A stretch of DNA of 64,000 nucleotides from an uncultured Desulfovibrio sp. (lineage in GTDB: Bacteria; Desulfobacterota; Desulfovibrionia; Desulfovibrionales; Desulfovibrionaceae), in assembly GCF_902477725.1 (NCBI RefSeq), contig NZ_CABSIF010000006.1:186001-250000 (forward strand). Direction: 5' to 3'. The stretch's first letter is position 1. Each line of letters opens with the position of its first letter. This document shows positions 1-7,919 of this stretch, in pieces. The notes under the pieces were generated by a model, which did not search any database, was not told the DNA's origin, and worked only from the letters and a program-made list of their open reading frames with translations. The position numbers and the translations under genes were made by a program.

Positions 1-26
1 CGGGCACCCTGCTTTGATCCCCAGTG

Positions 27-59
27 CCGCCTTGCGTTCCGCACAGCAGGGCAAGGCGG
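27..59. repeat. 9-bp inverted repeat before a terminator
   Basis: CCGCCTTGC at 27-35 is the exact reverse complement of GCAAGGCGG at 51-59. It sits just before the plus-strand terminator at 68-108, so it probably belongs to the 3' end of a transcript that starts left of the window. No reading frame or RNA gene could be assigned to bases 1-121. Confidence 0.4.
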
Positions 60-67
60 TTGCTCAA

Positions 68-108
68 GCCCGGCATGCATGTCTGCCGTGCCGGGCTGTG
101 CATTTTTT
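68..108 (+). terminator. Rho-independent terminator of an off-window gene
   Basis: GCCCGGCA (68-75) pairs with TGCCGGGC (89-96) around a 13-nt loop, and a run of six T follows at 103-108. It would end a plus-strand transcript entering from the left edge. Confidence 0.7.
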
Positions 109-121
109 GTAGGCCAAATGG

Positions 122-162
122 CAAAGAAAAAGCGCGCACGACAAGAAACGCGTCACACGCGC
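122..162 (-). terminator. Terminator of the IHF/HU gene
   Basis: Read on the minus strand, an 11-bp stem (152-162 with 132-142, three G-U pairs) is followed by a T-rich tail (CTTTTTCTTT). It lies about 40 bases past the stop codon of the IHF/HU-type gene. Confidence 0.6.
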
Positions 163-202
163 CCCCTCCGGCATGCCAAGGCTGCCGAGGCTCCGAGCTT
201 GC

Positions 203-490
203 CTAGGGGTTCAGCTCTGCGCGAAGCTTGCGCGAGAGGCGAAACACCATAACCTTGCGCGGCGGCAGGGTGATGGTTTCATCTGTCTTAGGGTTGCGGC
301 CCTTGCGGGAGGCCTTGTCATAACACTCAAACTTGCCGAAGCCGCTGATAAGCAGGGCCCGGTCTTTTTTGATGGCGACCTTCATGATCTCCAGCAGTTT
401 TTCTACCACGTTCTTGACATCTACGCGGTTTTTGTCCGTTTCTTCGTAGATGGCCTCCACGATGTCCGCTTTGGTCAGTGTTTTTTTCAT
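203..490 (-). CDS. IHF-alpha/HU family DNA-binding protein
   Basis: Small 95-residue histone-like protein that bends DNA as a dimer. The fold is recognisable from SGFGKFE near residue 48 and the beta-arm signature GRNPKT near residue 64, ending in a basic FRLSRKLR segment. The GRNPKT arm and overall length fit IHF alpha a little better than HU, but the paralog cannot be settled by eye. An open frame runs back to 601; the ATG at 488-490 was chosen because GGAGAG lies just upstream and homology begins there. It is a stand-alone gene with its own terminator. IHF would be a natural partner for the sigma-54 promoters in this window, which need DNA bending; that link is inference. Confidence 0.85.
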   Translation of the reverse strand: MKKTLTKADIVEAIYEETDKNRVDVKNVVEKLLEIMKVAIKKDRALLISGFGKFECYDKASRKGRNPKTDETITLPPRKVMVFRLSRKLRAELNP

Positions 491-621
491 AGTGCTCTCC
501 GGCGCAGTGCGCTGGTATGGCTGAGTGGAACTCAGTGTCCCTAATGCCCCGCAGCAATGTTTGTCAGCTTCACACAAACGGAACTTTTGTGTAAAATACA
601 CGCAACTTACAGACAGAGCAA

Positions 622-639
622 GATTTTTTTAAAAAAATC
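622..639. repeat. Perfect 18-bp A/T palindrome
   Basis: GATTTTTTTAAAAAAATC is a perfect palindrome in the AT-rich gap between the divergent IHF/HU and radical SAM genes. It may be intrinsically curved promoter DNA or a bidirectional stop. The rest of 602-826 shows nothing else assignable. Confidence 0.4.
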
Positions 640-826
640 GCCTGCATGTTATTTTCCGTCCAATGCGCTCTACATACCGTTTCACAGTCAGCGAGCCACC
701 TATGCCCCCCCAAAAAAAGTTTTTGTCCATGATCTTTATGGGCATTTCTTCACCCTTTTATAGGCAATCTCATTCCGAGAATACCTGCTGTGAAGCAGCC
801 GCCGAACCACATATTGGGGGGCTGAT

Positions 827-1957
827 ATGGATATGACTCAGAATATTGCGCAACGTTCATCGCAAACTGGGGGCAAAGGGCGCGTAGTGTCGCTGGATTT
901 TGCATGGCTGCGACGCAGTGCGGCACAAAGGCAGGCAGTTGTGCCAGTTTTTTTACCATTCAGGGGCTGCCCTGTGCGCTGTGTTTTTTGCGCGCAGGAT
1001 GTGCAGACGGGTATTGGCGGTTGCCAAAATCCGGACAGGGCGGAAAGTTCGCGCGCCGCAAGTGTGGAGGGTCTGCTGCTCGCCGCACGGGAGAATCTTC
1101 GTCTGCGCCATGAAAGCGGGCAGGCTGCGGCGGAACTGGCATTTTACGGCGGCACGTTCACCGCATTGCCCGAGGAAGATCTGTCCGCCTGCCTTGATCT
1201 GGCCTGTGAGGCGCAGGAAAAAGGCTGGATAAGTTCCTTCCGCTGTTCAACCCGTCCGGACAGGGTCGATGCCCCAATACTGGAGAGGTTGCGCGCTGCA
1301 GGCTGCGGTGTGGTGGAGCTGGGCGTGCAGAGTTTTGCCGACAGTGCCCTTGCCGCCTCCCGCCGGGGCTATACCGGCGGCACTGCCCAGGCGGCCTGCG
1401 CCCTTGTGCGGGCTGCGAATCTCAAGCTGGTGGTGCAGCTCTTGCCCGGCATGCCGGGGCATAGCGCGCAGTTTTTTAGGGACGATGTGCCAACGGCCCT
1501 TGCTGCGGGCGCGCAGATGCTGCGGTTTTATCCCTGCCTTGTGCTTGAAGACACCGGTCTTGCCGCCATGTGGCGCGAGGGGAGCTACAAACCCTGGCCG
1601 CTGGAGGATACGCTTGAAAGCCTTGCCCACGGCTGGCTCATGGCAGCGCGGGCCAATGTGCCCGTGATCCGCATGGGGCTTGCCCCGGAGCCGGGGCTGG
1701 AGAGTGCCGTTCTTGCCGGGCCTGTGGACAGGGAACTTGGCGGCAGGGTCAAGGGCCGTGCATTGCTGTTGGCGGTAAGGGAAGTGCTTGGCGAGGGTGC
1801 GGCAACACCAGCTGCGCAGTTTGATTTGCTGCTGCCCCGGGCCGCCCAGGGGTTCTTTTGGGGCGCGAAGGGTGAACTGCGCGCCAGATGGGCTGCGCTG
1901 GGGCTGCGCACGGTATTTTTTGACGATAAAATCTCGCCGCAGCTTGTTTTCATCTAG
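827..1957 (+). CDS. Radical SAM protein, Elp3-like
   Basis: 376-residue radical SAM enzyme. The FeS-binding CxxxCxxC is visible as GCPVRCVFC near residues 48-56. It is followed by FYGGTFTALP, the glycine motif that helps bind SAM, and by GVVELGVQSF and LLPGMPG segments typical of the Elp3/HemN-like branch. No GNAT acetyltransferase domain follows, so it is not a full Elp3, and there is no B12-binding or TRAM domain. The substrate is unknown. The start has a G-rich Shine-Dalgarno (GGGGGGC) eight bases upstream. It is monocistronic: a 12-bp perfect stem-loop follows at 2071-2106. Family assignment is firm; function is open. Confidence 0.85.
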   Translation: MDMTQNIAQRSSQTGGKGRVVSLDFAWLRRSAAQRQAVVPVFLPFRGCPVRCVFCAQDVQTGIGGCQNPDRAESSRAASVEGLLLAARENLRLRHESGQAAAELAFYGGTFTALPEEDLSACLDLACEAQEKGWISSFRCSTRPDRVDAPILERLRAAGCGVVELGVQSFADSALAASRRGYTGGTAQAACALVRAANLKLVVQLLPGMPGHSAQFFRDDVPTALAAGAQMLRFYPCLVLEDTGLAAMWREGSYKPWPLEDTLESLAHGWLMAARANVPVIRMGLAPEPGLESAVLAGPVDRELGGRVKGRALLLAVREVLGEGAATPAAQFDLLLPRAAQGFFWGAKGELRARWAALGLRTVFFDDKISPQLVFI

Positions 1958-2070
1958 GTCTGGTTGGAAGCGAAATGTTTTGCAGGGTGACGCCTTTTGT
2001 AAAAAGGTTTTTTCTCACGCCCAGTTACTAAAATTCGAGCGCGGGGCAGAGTGACACCGCGCAGGGCAAA

Positions 2071-2106
2071 ACGCACAGAACCCGCCGTAAAGCAGGTTCT
2101 GTGCGT
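2071..2106 (+). terminator. Terminator of the radical SAM gene
   Basis: A perfect 12-bp stem: ACGCACAGAACC (2071-2082) with GGTTCTGTGCGT (2095-2106), then TTGTTG. It lies about 110 bases after the stop codon. Confidence 0.65.
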
Positions 2107-2131
2107 TTGTTGTCAGCTCTGGAAAAGGAGG

Positions 2132-2158
2132 CGGCCGCCGGGGGGGAACCGGCGGCCG
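2132..2158 (-). terminator. GC-rich hairpin, probable terminator of the zraP-like gene
   Basis: CGGCCGCCGG (2132-2141) pairs with CCGGCGGCCG (2149-2158). On the minus strand it is followed by CCTCCTTTTCC. It sits 180 bases past the stop codon of the 2338-2832 gene, so the assignment is tentative. The rest of 1958-2337 holds only small G-rich and GCCC/GGGC hairpins and no gene. Confidence 0.4.
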
Positions 2159-2337
2159 AGAAGGGAGGGAGGGTGTTGATGGTTATAAGGTTCTGTTCAA
2201 AGGAGGAGGTTCTTGGAGGCTCCGTAATGCCCCCCTTGGGGGTAGGGGGCAGGACGGAAATTTGTTCTCTGTGATTCTGTATATGTCAACCGCCTTGGGC
2301 GGACGAGTTGGGAGCGGCAATTTGGGTTAAGTTGTGG

Positions 2338-2832
2338 TTACTGGGCCGCGCCGTGCTGATGTTTCGCCGCAGCGGGTGCGTCCTTTTTGGGCATGGGGGC
2401 AGCGGCAGGCTTGCCCACTTCCTTTTCAAGACGCTGGGTCATGGTTTCGTGCATCTGACCGAGCTGCTTTCTGAGTTGCAGCAATTCGGTGGCAGTGGCG
2501 CGCACAGCCGCAATGTCGGGGTTGGAGGCATTTTGCAGGGCGCGCAACTCCTGTCTCTTGATGAACATCTGGTCCTTTACGGGTTCCATCTGTTTGACGA
2601 ACTCAGTCACAATGGCATCATACTTCTGCTGCTGTTCGGGGGTGTAGGCCCCACGTCCCATCATGCCGTGTCCCTGCATTCCGGGGCAGGGCATTTCACC
2701 CATGCAGCCGCCCATTTCCCGCATGCCTTCGGGCATGTCGCCTGCGGGGCCAGGCTGGCTGTAGGCAGTTATGGCGCCACCCATCAGGGTTGCTGCAAGT
2801 ATGGCTGCGATGGCGATGTTTTTGGATTTCAT
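2338..2832 (-). CDS. ZraP-like periplasmic metal-stress protein
   Basis: 164 residues: signal peptide at about 1-25, then a Met/Gly/Cys-rich segment (residues 30-60, with repeats such as MGGCMGEMPCPG and GHGMMGRG) that looks metal-binding. A helical core follows (roughly 65-140) with LTPEQ-like YTPEQQQKYD and an LxxLRxQL region typical of the ZraP/Spy/CpxP heavy-metal-resistance family. The tail is Ala/Pro/Lys-rich and ends in HQHG. In E. coli ZraP is a zinc-binding periplasmic chaperone controlled by ZraSR. The neighbouring kinase and sigma-54 activator, together with a perfect -24/-12 promoter at 2903-2917, support the same role here. Metal specificity is not visible. Confidence 0.8.
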   Translation of the reverse strand: MKSKNIAIAAILAATLMGGAITAYSQPGPAGDMPEGMREMGGCMGEMPCPGMQGHGMMGRGAYTPEQQQKYDAIVTEFVKQMEPVKDQMFIKRQELRALQNASNPDIAAVRATATELLQLRKQLGQMHETMTQRLEKEVGKPAAAPMPKKDAPAAAKHQHGAAQ

Positions 2833-2902
2833 GGAAGGCTACCTCGTAGTCTTTTTTCTCGTATATGGTTTCGTTGTTCCTGCAACGTTTGCTTGCTATA
2901 TA

Positions 2903-2917
2903 GCAATGCGTGTGCCA
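2903..2917 (-). promoter_or_regulatory. Sigma-54 (-24/-12) promoter of the first zraP-like gene
   Basis: The minus strand reads TGGCACACGCATTGC, an exact match to TGGCAC-N5-TTGC. The predicted start is near 2891, giving a leader of about 59 nt. The zraR-type activator encoded at 5358-6722 is the obvious regulator. Confidence 0.85.
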
Positions 2918-3023
2918 ACTATATTTTATTTAATAAAATTAGAATGTTAATGTGTTGTCCGCTGCGGCCGTTGCGCCTGCGGGCAGAGAAGCGTATGTTT
3001 TTTATACATTCGGGCATTGTCTC

Positions 3024-3040
3024 TGTATAAAATTTGTACA
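3024..3040. promoter_or_regulatory. Near-palindrome, candidate enhancer site for the ZraR-type activator
   Basis: TGTATAAAATTTGTACA is palindromic except for one pair and the centre. It lies about 120 bp upstream of the -12 element of the first zraP-like promoter, a usual distance for a sigma-54 activator site. No matching copy was found before the second zraP-like promoter, so this is weak. Confidence 0.3.
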
Positions 3041-3082
3041 TCTGCATAATTTTCTTACAGGGGTCGCCGGGCAAAATTGAAT

Positions 3083-3114
3083 AAAAAACGCGCCCGCCTT
3101 GAGGGCGGACGCGT
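3083..3114 (-). terminator. Terminator of the second zraP-like gene
   Basis: On the minus strand ACGCGTCCGCC pairs with GGCGGGCGCGT (one mismatch) and is followed directly by TTTTTATT. It lies 25 bases past the stop codon and separates the two zraP-like genes into independent units. Confidence 0.85.
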
Positions 3115-3138
3115 GTTGTTGCGAGCAGATTGTCGCGG

Positions 3139-3600
3139 TTATTTGCTGGCGGAAGTGGACAGACCGGGATATTCCATGCTGCACCCGCGCGTTTGCGGGC
3201 TGCCAAGCGGAACGCCTACCTCAGTACCCATGCGCTGGTCTGCTCGTTGCAGAAGGGCGCGCAGTTCATCTCGCAATTGCTGTAATTCATGCCCCAGACG
3301 GGGCAGCGTTTCCGGCGAGGTGGTCTGGTTGTAGCTCAGGTGGGCAAGCTCGTTTTTTTTCAGCATGATGCTTTTGCGCAGATCGTTCACCTTGGGGGAG
3401 TATTCGTCAATGACGGCCTGGGCTTTGGCCCGTTGCGCGGGCGAAAGCTGTTGCAGCCATGTCCGCATATCTGCGGCGTGGTTGGCTGCGGGGCTTCCCG
3501 GCGAAGGTGTATATTCCGCATAGTCGGTCTGATCCGCCGCCGTTGGCTGGGGGAGGCACAGACTGGCCAGAACACAAAGGGAAAGAAGGGGTTTCATCAT
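3139..3600 (-). CDS. Second ZraP/Spy-like periplasmic protein
   Basis: 153 residues. A signal peptide (LLSLCVLASLCLPQPTAAD) is followed by a helical domain with the LSPAQRAKAQAVIDEY motif near residue 52 and LRKSIMLKKNELAHL. This is the layout of ZraP/Spy/CpxP family proteins, but without the Met/Cys-rich segment of its neighbour. Two ATGs in a row (3598-3600 and 3595-3597) follow an AAGG; the first is used here. It has its own promoter (3703-3717) and terminator (3083-3114). It is probably a second envelope chaperone under the same two-component system. Confidence 0.75.
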   Translation of the reverse strand: MMKPLLSLCVLASLCLPQPTAADQTDYAEYTPSPGSPAANHAADMRTWLQQLSPAQRAKAQAVIDEYSPKVNDLRKSIMLKKNELAHLSYNQTTSPETLPRLGHELQQLRDELRALLQRADQRMGTEVGVPLGSPQTRGCSMEYPGLSTSASK

Positions 3601-3702
3601 AAAAGACCTTCTGAAGAATAAACTCGTCCCGCTCTCATACCAATCACTGAGCGGGGTGGCAAGATTCCCGGCTTTGTGGGCACAAGGAATGATTATTTTA
3701 TT

Positions 3703-3717
3703 GCAAAAAGCGTGCAA
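3703..3717 (-). promoter_or_regulatory. Sigma-54-type promoter of the second zraP-like gene
   Basis: The minus strand reads TTGCACGCTTTTTGC, one mismatch from TGGCAC-N5-TTGC in the -24 half. The predicted start is near 3691 with a leader of about 90 nt. It is weaker than the copy at 2903. Confidence 0.55.
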
Positions 3718-3774
3718 ATTTTTTTACTCGTGGTGCGCCCTTGGCGGTGCCGCGCGCAATACAGAGTGTGCCGT

Positions 3775-5298
3775 ATGAACATGGAAAACAGCACGGCTGA
3801 AAAAAACGGGCAGGAAGCTGCGCAACAGGGCGCAACCCCAGCAAGCCCCACAAATCCCGCAAGTCCCACGGACAAGGCGCGGACAGCGCAGGCAACCGCT
3901 GTTGGCGCGCATACGCCGCTCGGCCTGCTGCTGGGCGGGGCCGCCGTTGTGCTGGCCCTCATGGTGACGCTGCTGACCCTTATTTCCATTGACCGCAGCG
4001 AGGCCGCCATGGCCCGCCTGCTGGCGGAAAAGGGCTCATCGCTGATCATTGCCTTTGAGAGCATCCTGCGCTCGGGCATGCGCAGCGAGGCTGGCGTCCG
4101 CCTTCAGGTGCTGCTGGAAGAAATGGGTGAAAGCCCCGGCATTGTTTTTGTGGCCGTGACCATGCCCGACGGCACCATTGTGGCGCACAGCAATCCTGCC
4201 CGGCTTGGCGAAATTTTGCAGGTGGGCTCGCACGAAGCCGATGAGGCCTCCATGCGCGATCTTGCCCCCGACATGCTGCCCCACTGGGGCATCATGCGCA
4301 TGGAGGGGCGGCGCGTGTTTGCCGTGTACAGGCAATTTTCGCCGGGCATACGCGATCTGCCGAGGGGCTTTCCCCTGCCGGTGATTTTTCTCGGGCTTGA
4401 CCTTTCGCCCTTTGAAATAACGCGCAGTCAGAACCGGGACTACGTAGCCATGCTGGCGGCTGTGACCCTGCTGGTGGGGCTGGCCTGTCTGGTGGCCCTG
4501 TACTATGCCGAGCGGGCGCGGGAGTCGCGTCAGCGGCAGCGCATGGCCGAGGGCAAGGTGCGCCGGCTTGAAGAAGAAGTGCGCCGCAAGGAAAAACTGG
4601 CCGCTGTGGGCAATCTGGCCGCAGGCGTTGCGCACGAAATCCGCAATCCTCTCAGCTCCATCAAGGGTTACGCCACCTACTTCGGCCAGCGTTTTCCCGA
4701 AGGAAGCGAAGACCGCGAAGCCGCCAATGTGATGGTGCACGAGGTTGACCGACTCAATCGCGTAATTATGGATCTCATAGGTCTCTCGCGTCCCAGTGAT
4801 GTGAGCCCGCACCCGGCGGATCTCAAACTTGTGGTGGATCACGTGACTCGCCTCATCCATCAGGATGCGGACAAGCGCAAGGTCAAGATTGTCTGCCGTT
4901 CGCCCCGGCGGGTGCCGCTGGCCCTGGCCGACCCTGAGCGCATGGGGCAGGCCCTGTTGAACCTCTGCCTCAATGCTCTGGACGCCATGCCCGATGGCGG
5001 GCAGCTCACGCTTGCCATTGTGGAGCGCAAGGGGCGCGTGTGCCTTATGGTGCGTGATAACGGCACAGGTATTGAGGCCAGCCAGTTGCCGCATATTTTT
5101 GACCCCTACTATACCACCAAGGGGCAGGGTACGGGGCTGGGGCTTGCCATGGTGCACAAGATTGTGGAAGCCCACGACGGCGAAATCAGCGTTACCTCGC
5201 GCCCCGCGCAAACTGCGCGCCGTGGGGAGACCACGTTCAGCATCTGGCTGCCCCGCGCGGCAGAAGGCGCAGTGGCGCAGGGCAATCGTAAAAAATAA
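3775..5298 (+). CDS. ZraS/HydH-type membrane sensor histidine kinase
   Basis: About 507 residues. The N-terminus is Ala/Pro-rich. Two membrane helices follow (near residues 50-72 and 223-243), bracketing a periplasmic sensor domain of roughly 150 residues. Then come a charged coiled coil (RRLEEEVRRKEKLAAVG), the HisKA phosphoacceptor AHEIRNP with His at about 287, and an ATPase domain with LNALDAMP, DNGTGI and GTGLGLAM. This is the NtrB/ZraS arrangement. The next gene encodes its sigma-54 response regulator 59 bases downstream. The open frame extends to 3676, but the ATG at 3775 (or 3781) is preferred; no strong ribosome site is visible, so the start is uncertain. Confidence 0.85.
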   Translation: MNMENSTAEKNGQEAAQQGATPASPTNPASPTDKARTAQATAVGAHTPLGLLLGGAAVVLALMVTLLTLISIDRSEAAMARLLAEKGSSLIIAFESILRSGMRSEAGVRLQVLLEEMGESPGIVFVAVTMPDGTIVAHSNPARLGEILQVGSHEADEASMRDLAPDMLPHWGIMRMEGRRVFAVYRQFSPGIRDLPRGFPLPVIFLGLDLSPFEITRSQNRDYVAMLAAVTLLVGLACLVALYYAERARESRQRQRMAEGKVRRLEEEVRRKEKLAAVGNLAAGVAHEIRNPLSSIKGYATYFGQRFPEGSEDREAANVMVHEVDRLNRVIMDLIGLSRPSDVSPHPADLKLVVDHVTRLIHQDADKRKVKIVCRSPRRVPLALADPERMGQALLNLCLNALDAMPDGGQLTLAIVERKGRVCLMVRDNGTGIEASQLPHIFDPYYTTKGQGTGLGLAMVHKIVEAHDGEISVTSRPAQTARRGETTFSIWLPRAAEGAVAQGNRKK

Positions 5299-5357
5299 CC
5301 TGCGCGGCTGCGGCGCGGTCCGGGATTTCAGGTTTATGCCAAGCATAAAGTGAGGAT

Positions 5358-6722
5358 ATGGTGAGCAACTGCATACTGGTTGTAGACGATGACGATGCAC
5401 ACCGCGGCATGCTGCGCACCATGCTGCGCTCTTGGGGCTATGCTGTGGAAGAAGCCACGGACGGCGACGAGGCCATTCCGCTGGTGCGCGAAAAATCCTT
5501 TGACGCCGTGCTGACTGACGTGCGCATGGCGCGCATGGACGGCATCCACGCGCTCAAAAACATTCTTGAATATAATCCGGCTCTGCCCGTGGTGCTCATG
5601 ACGGCCTATTCATCAGTGGAAACAGCCGTGGAAGCTCTGCGCCTCGGCGCATACGACTATCTGGTCAAGCCGCTGGATTTTGAGGCTCTCAGGCATACGC
5701 TTGAAAAAGCCATTGAGCATTCGCGCCTCAGTGTGGAAAACCGCGAGCTGCGCCGTCAGCTCAGCGATGCCGCCGCGCGCCCCGGCATCCTTGGTCGCAG
5801 CGCCCCCATCCGCGCCATGCAGGAGATTATCGCCACTGTTGCCCCAACTGAGGCCACAGTGCTCATTTCCGGCGAATCCGGCACAGGCAAGGAACTGGTG
5901 GCCCGCGCCCTGCACTGCGCCAGCGCAAGAGCGGATAAACCGCTGGTAACAGTGAACTGCGCGGCCCTGGCCGAAAATCTGCTGGAATCTGAGCTGTTCG
6001 GGCACGAAAAAGGCTCGTTCACCGGCGCGGATCGCCGCCGCGAGGGGCGCTTTGCCCAGGCCAACGGCGGTTCGCTTTTTTTGGACGAAATCGGCGAGAT
6101 GCCTCTTGCCCTTCAGTCAAAGCTCTTGCGCGCCTTGCAGCAGGGCGAGGTGCAGCGCGTGGGGGCCGATGCCGCCATAACCGTGGATGTGCGCATACTG
6201 GCGGCCACCAACCGCGACCTGCGCGAAGAAGTGGCCCAAAAGCGCTTTCGCGAGGATCTGTATTTCCGCCTCAATGTTATTTGTATTGAAGTGCCGCCCC
6301 TGCGCGACCGCGCCGAGGATATCCCCGTGCTTGCCGCGCATTTTCTGGAACGCTTTGCCAGCCGCAACCGCAAAAGCGTGCGCGGATTTTCGCCGCAAGC
6401 TCTGGCCTGCATGCTGCGTTACGGCTGGCCCGGCAATGTGCGCGAACTGGAAAATGCCGTGGAACGCGCCGTGATTCTCTGCAACGGCGACCTCATCACC
6501 GAGCGCGAACTGCCCTCTGTGGTCACAGGCCCCGCCCTGCCCGACGAGCGCCAGCCCGAGGTGGACGCCTCCCTGGCAGGCTTGCCCCTGGATGCCGTGG
6601 AGCGCCGCGCCATTGAGGAAACGCTACGCCAGACAGGCGACAACAAGAGCGAGGCGGCCCGGCAGTTGGGCATCACAAGGGCTACTCTGCATAACAAGCT
6701 CCGCAAGTACGGACTTGAGTGA
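5358..6722 (+). CDS. ZraR/HydG-type sigma-54 response regulator
   Basis: 454 residues in three parts. The receiver domain (1-120) has the phospho-acceptor Asp54 in LTDVRMARMDG. The AAA+ sigma-54 activator domain (about 140-375) has Walker A GESGTGKE and the sigma-54 contact loop ELFGHEKGSFTGAD. A Fis-type helix-turn-helix lies at the C-terminus (about 412-454, SEAARQLGITRATLHNKL). It should drive the -24/-12 promoters of the two zraP-like genes encoded divergently on the other side of the kinase. The ATG at 5358 follows GTGAGG. A palindromic repeat element begins six bases after the stop codon. Confidence 0.9.
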   Translation: MVSNCILVVDDDDAHRGMLRTMLRSWGYAVEEATDGDEAIPLVREKSFDAVLTDVRMARMDGIHALKNILEYNPALPVVLMTAYSSVETAVEALRLGAYDYLVKPLDFEALRHTLEKAIEHSRLSVENRELRRQLSDAAARPGILGRSAPIRAMQEIIATVAPTEATVLISGESGTGKELVARALHCASARADKPLVTVNCAALAENLLESELFGHEKGSFTGADRRREGRFAQANGGSLFLDEIGEMPLALQSKLLRALQQGEVQRVGADAAITVDVRILAATNRDLREEVAQKRFREDLYFRLNVICIEVPPLRDRAEDIPVLAAHFLERFASRNRKSVRGFSPQALACMLRYGWPGNVRELENAVERAVILCNGDLITERELPSVVTGPALPDERQPEVDASLAGLPLDAVERRAIEETLRQTGDNKSEAARQLGITRATLHNKLRKYGLE

Positions 6723-6727
6723 TCGGA

Positions 6728-6882
6728 GGGATTTTGCGCGCTGACGGCGTTCCGCTGCGGGGGCGATATAGGTCATGGACCGAAGCTCTGCTGTCTTTAT
6801 CCGTAGCTTCCTGTCGTAACAGCTAAAGCGAGTCCACTCCCTCTATCGCTCCTTGCGGGCCTTGTCAGCGCACAAAATTCCC
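6728..6882. repeat. Palindromic intergenic element, copy 1
   Basis: The ends are inverted (GGGATTTTGCGCGCTGAC at 6728-6745; its imperfect complement ends at 6882) and the arms stay complementary for about 45 bases. The central segment (about 6772-6840) matches copy 2 at about 32653-32724 in roughly 65 of 72 positions, including an unbroken match from TGCTGTCTTT through TAGCTTCCTG. There is no reading frame of note. It begins directly after the stop of the ZraR-type gene. The remaining bases up to 7130 show nothing assignable. Confidence 0.75.
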
Positions 6883-7130
6883 CACATACAAAAGACAGTC
6901 GAAAAGTTATTGCCGTGTAAAACACTCCCGCCAGTAAAAGGCGATAGGAAGTTTCCTTAGTCGGAAAAGGCAGCGGGGTGTTGTGACAAGCTCATGAATT
7001 AGCAGGCAAGATTGGGTGGATCGGGATTTTTGAGGGCGCAGCCCTTGAGCCGCCGGAGGCGTTTTCCTTCCATTCCCCATCTGCGCCGCGCATCCTTGCC
7101 ACAGGCCGCCGGGATCGATATTGAACAGGC

Positions 7131-7763
7131 ATGAGTGAATCCAAGAGCAACAACGGTGATTTCCCGGCTATGGACGTGAGCGCGGATCGGCTTGACCGGA
7201 TTGCGGATTTTTTTAACGAAGTCGGCATGCTGCGGCATACGCCCCGCACGGGTTACGCCTTTTTGGGCACCGGGCAGGAGAACGTGGCCGAACATTCCTA
7301 CCGGGTGAGCGTCATGGGCTATGTGCTGGCTCGCATGTGCGATATGGATCCGGCGCGGGTGACGTATCTTTGCCTGTTCCATGATTTGCACGAGGCGCGC
7401 ACGGGCGATCTGAACTACGTGAACCACCGCTACGCGCAGTGCCAGGCCCGCAAGGCGCTGGAAGACTGTGTGGATGGAACCGGGCTTGAGGGAGACGTGC
7501 TGCCCCTCTGGGACGAGCTGGCGGAAGAAGCCAGCCGTGAGGCCATTCTGGCGCACGATGCCGACCAGCTTGATCTTATCTGCAACCTCAAGGCCGAGTT
7601 GGACAAGGGCAATGCCTTTGCCGCCCAGTGGCTGGAAAGCGCGGTAAAGCGTCTGCGCAGCCCTGCGGCGCAGCAGGTGGCAGAGGCTGTGCTGCGTGCG
7701 GATCACAACCGCTGGTGGTATGGGCAGGTTGAGCGGGAATGGTGGGTGCGGCGAGGTCGCTAA
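7131..7763 (+). CDS. HD-domain 5'-nucleotidase (HDDC2/YfbR-like)
   Basis: 210 residues. The metal-binding HD signature is complete: HSY near residue 52 (NVAEHSYRV), the HD pair in LFHDLHEARTGD near residue 84, and the distal Asp in AHDADQLD near residue 143. This set and the length match the HDDC2/YfbR group, which removes phosphate from deoxynucleoside monophosphates. It is monocistronic, ending in the hairpin at 7786-7835, and convergent with argB. Upstream (6883-7130) there is a 250-base leader with no other gene. Exact substrate is not deducible. Confidence 0.8.
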   Translation: MSESKSNNGDFPAMDVSADRLDRIADFFNEVGMLRHTPRTGYAFLGTGQENVAEHSYRVSVMGYVLARMCDMDPARVTYLCLFHDLHEARTGDLNYVNHRYAQCQARKALEDCVDGTGLEGDVLPLWDELAEEASREAILAHDADQLDLICNLKAELDKGNAFAAQWLESAVKRLRSPAAQQVAEAVLRADHNRWWYGQVEREWWVRRGR

Positions 7764-7785
7764 AAACAGATTTTCAGAAGTATGA

Positions 7786-7835
7786 AAGGCCCGAAACCGG
7801 GCGGCGCATTGCCGCGTCATCCGGTCTCGGGCCTT
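7786..7835 (+). terminator. Hairpin between the convergent HD gene and argB
   Basis: AAGGCCCGAAACCGG pairs (one mismatch) with CCGGTCTCGGGCCTT, enclosing a smaller GCGGC/GCCGC stem, and is followed by ATTTGATGTTTTG. It may serve both converging genes, but the T-rich side is on the plus strand. Confidence 0.6.
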
Positions 7836-7919
7836 ATTTGATGTTTTGTTGGGGAGCAGGGCAGCCTTTTAACTGGCAGTCTGCTTTTTCCCCGCGACAC
7901 ATCCCGCAGTTATAACGCC

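Noticed and set aside
4036..5400. 454-residue frame antisense to the ZraS-type kinase
   Set aside because: No ribosome site or family features; it mirrors the codon structure of the kinase in GC-rich DNA.
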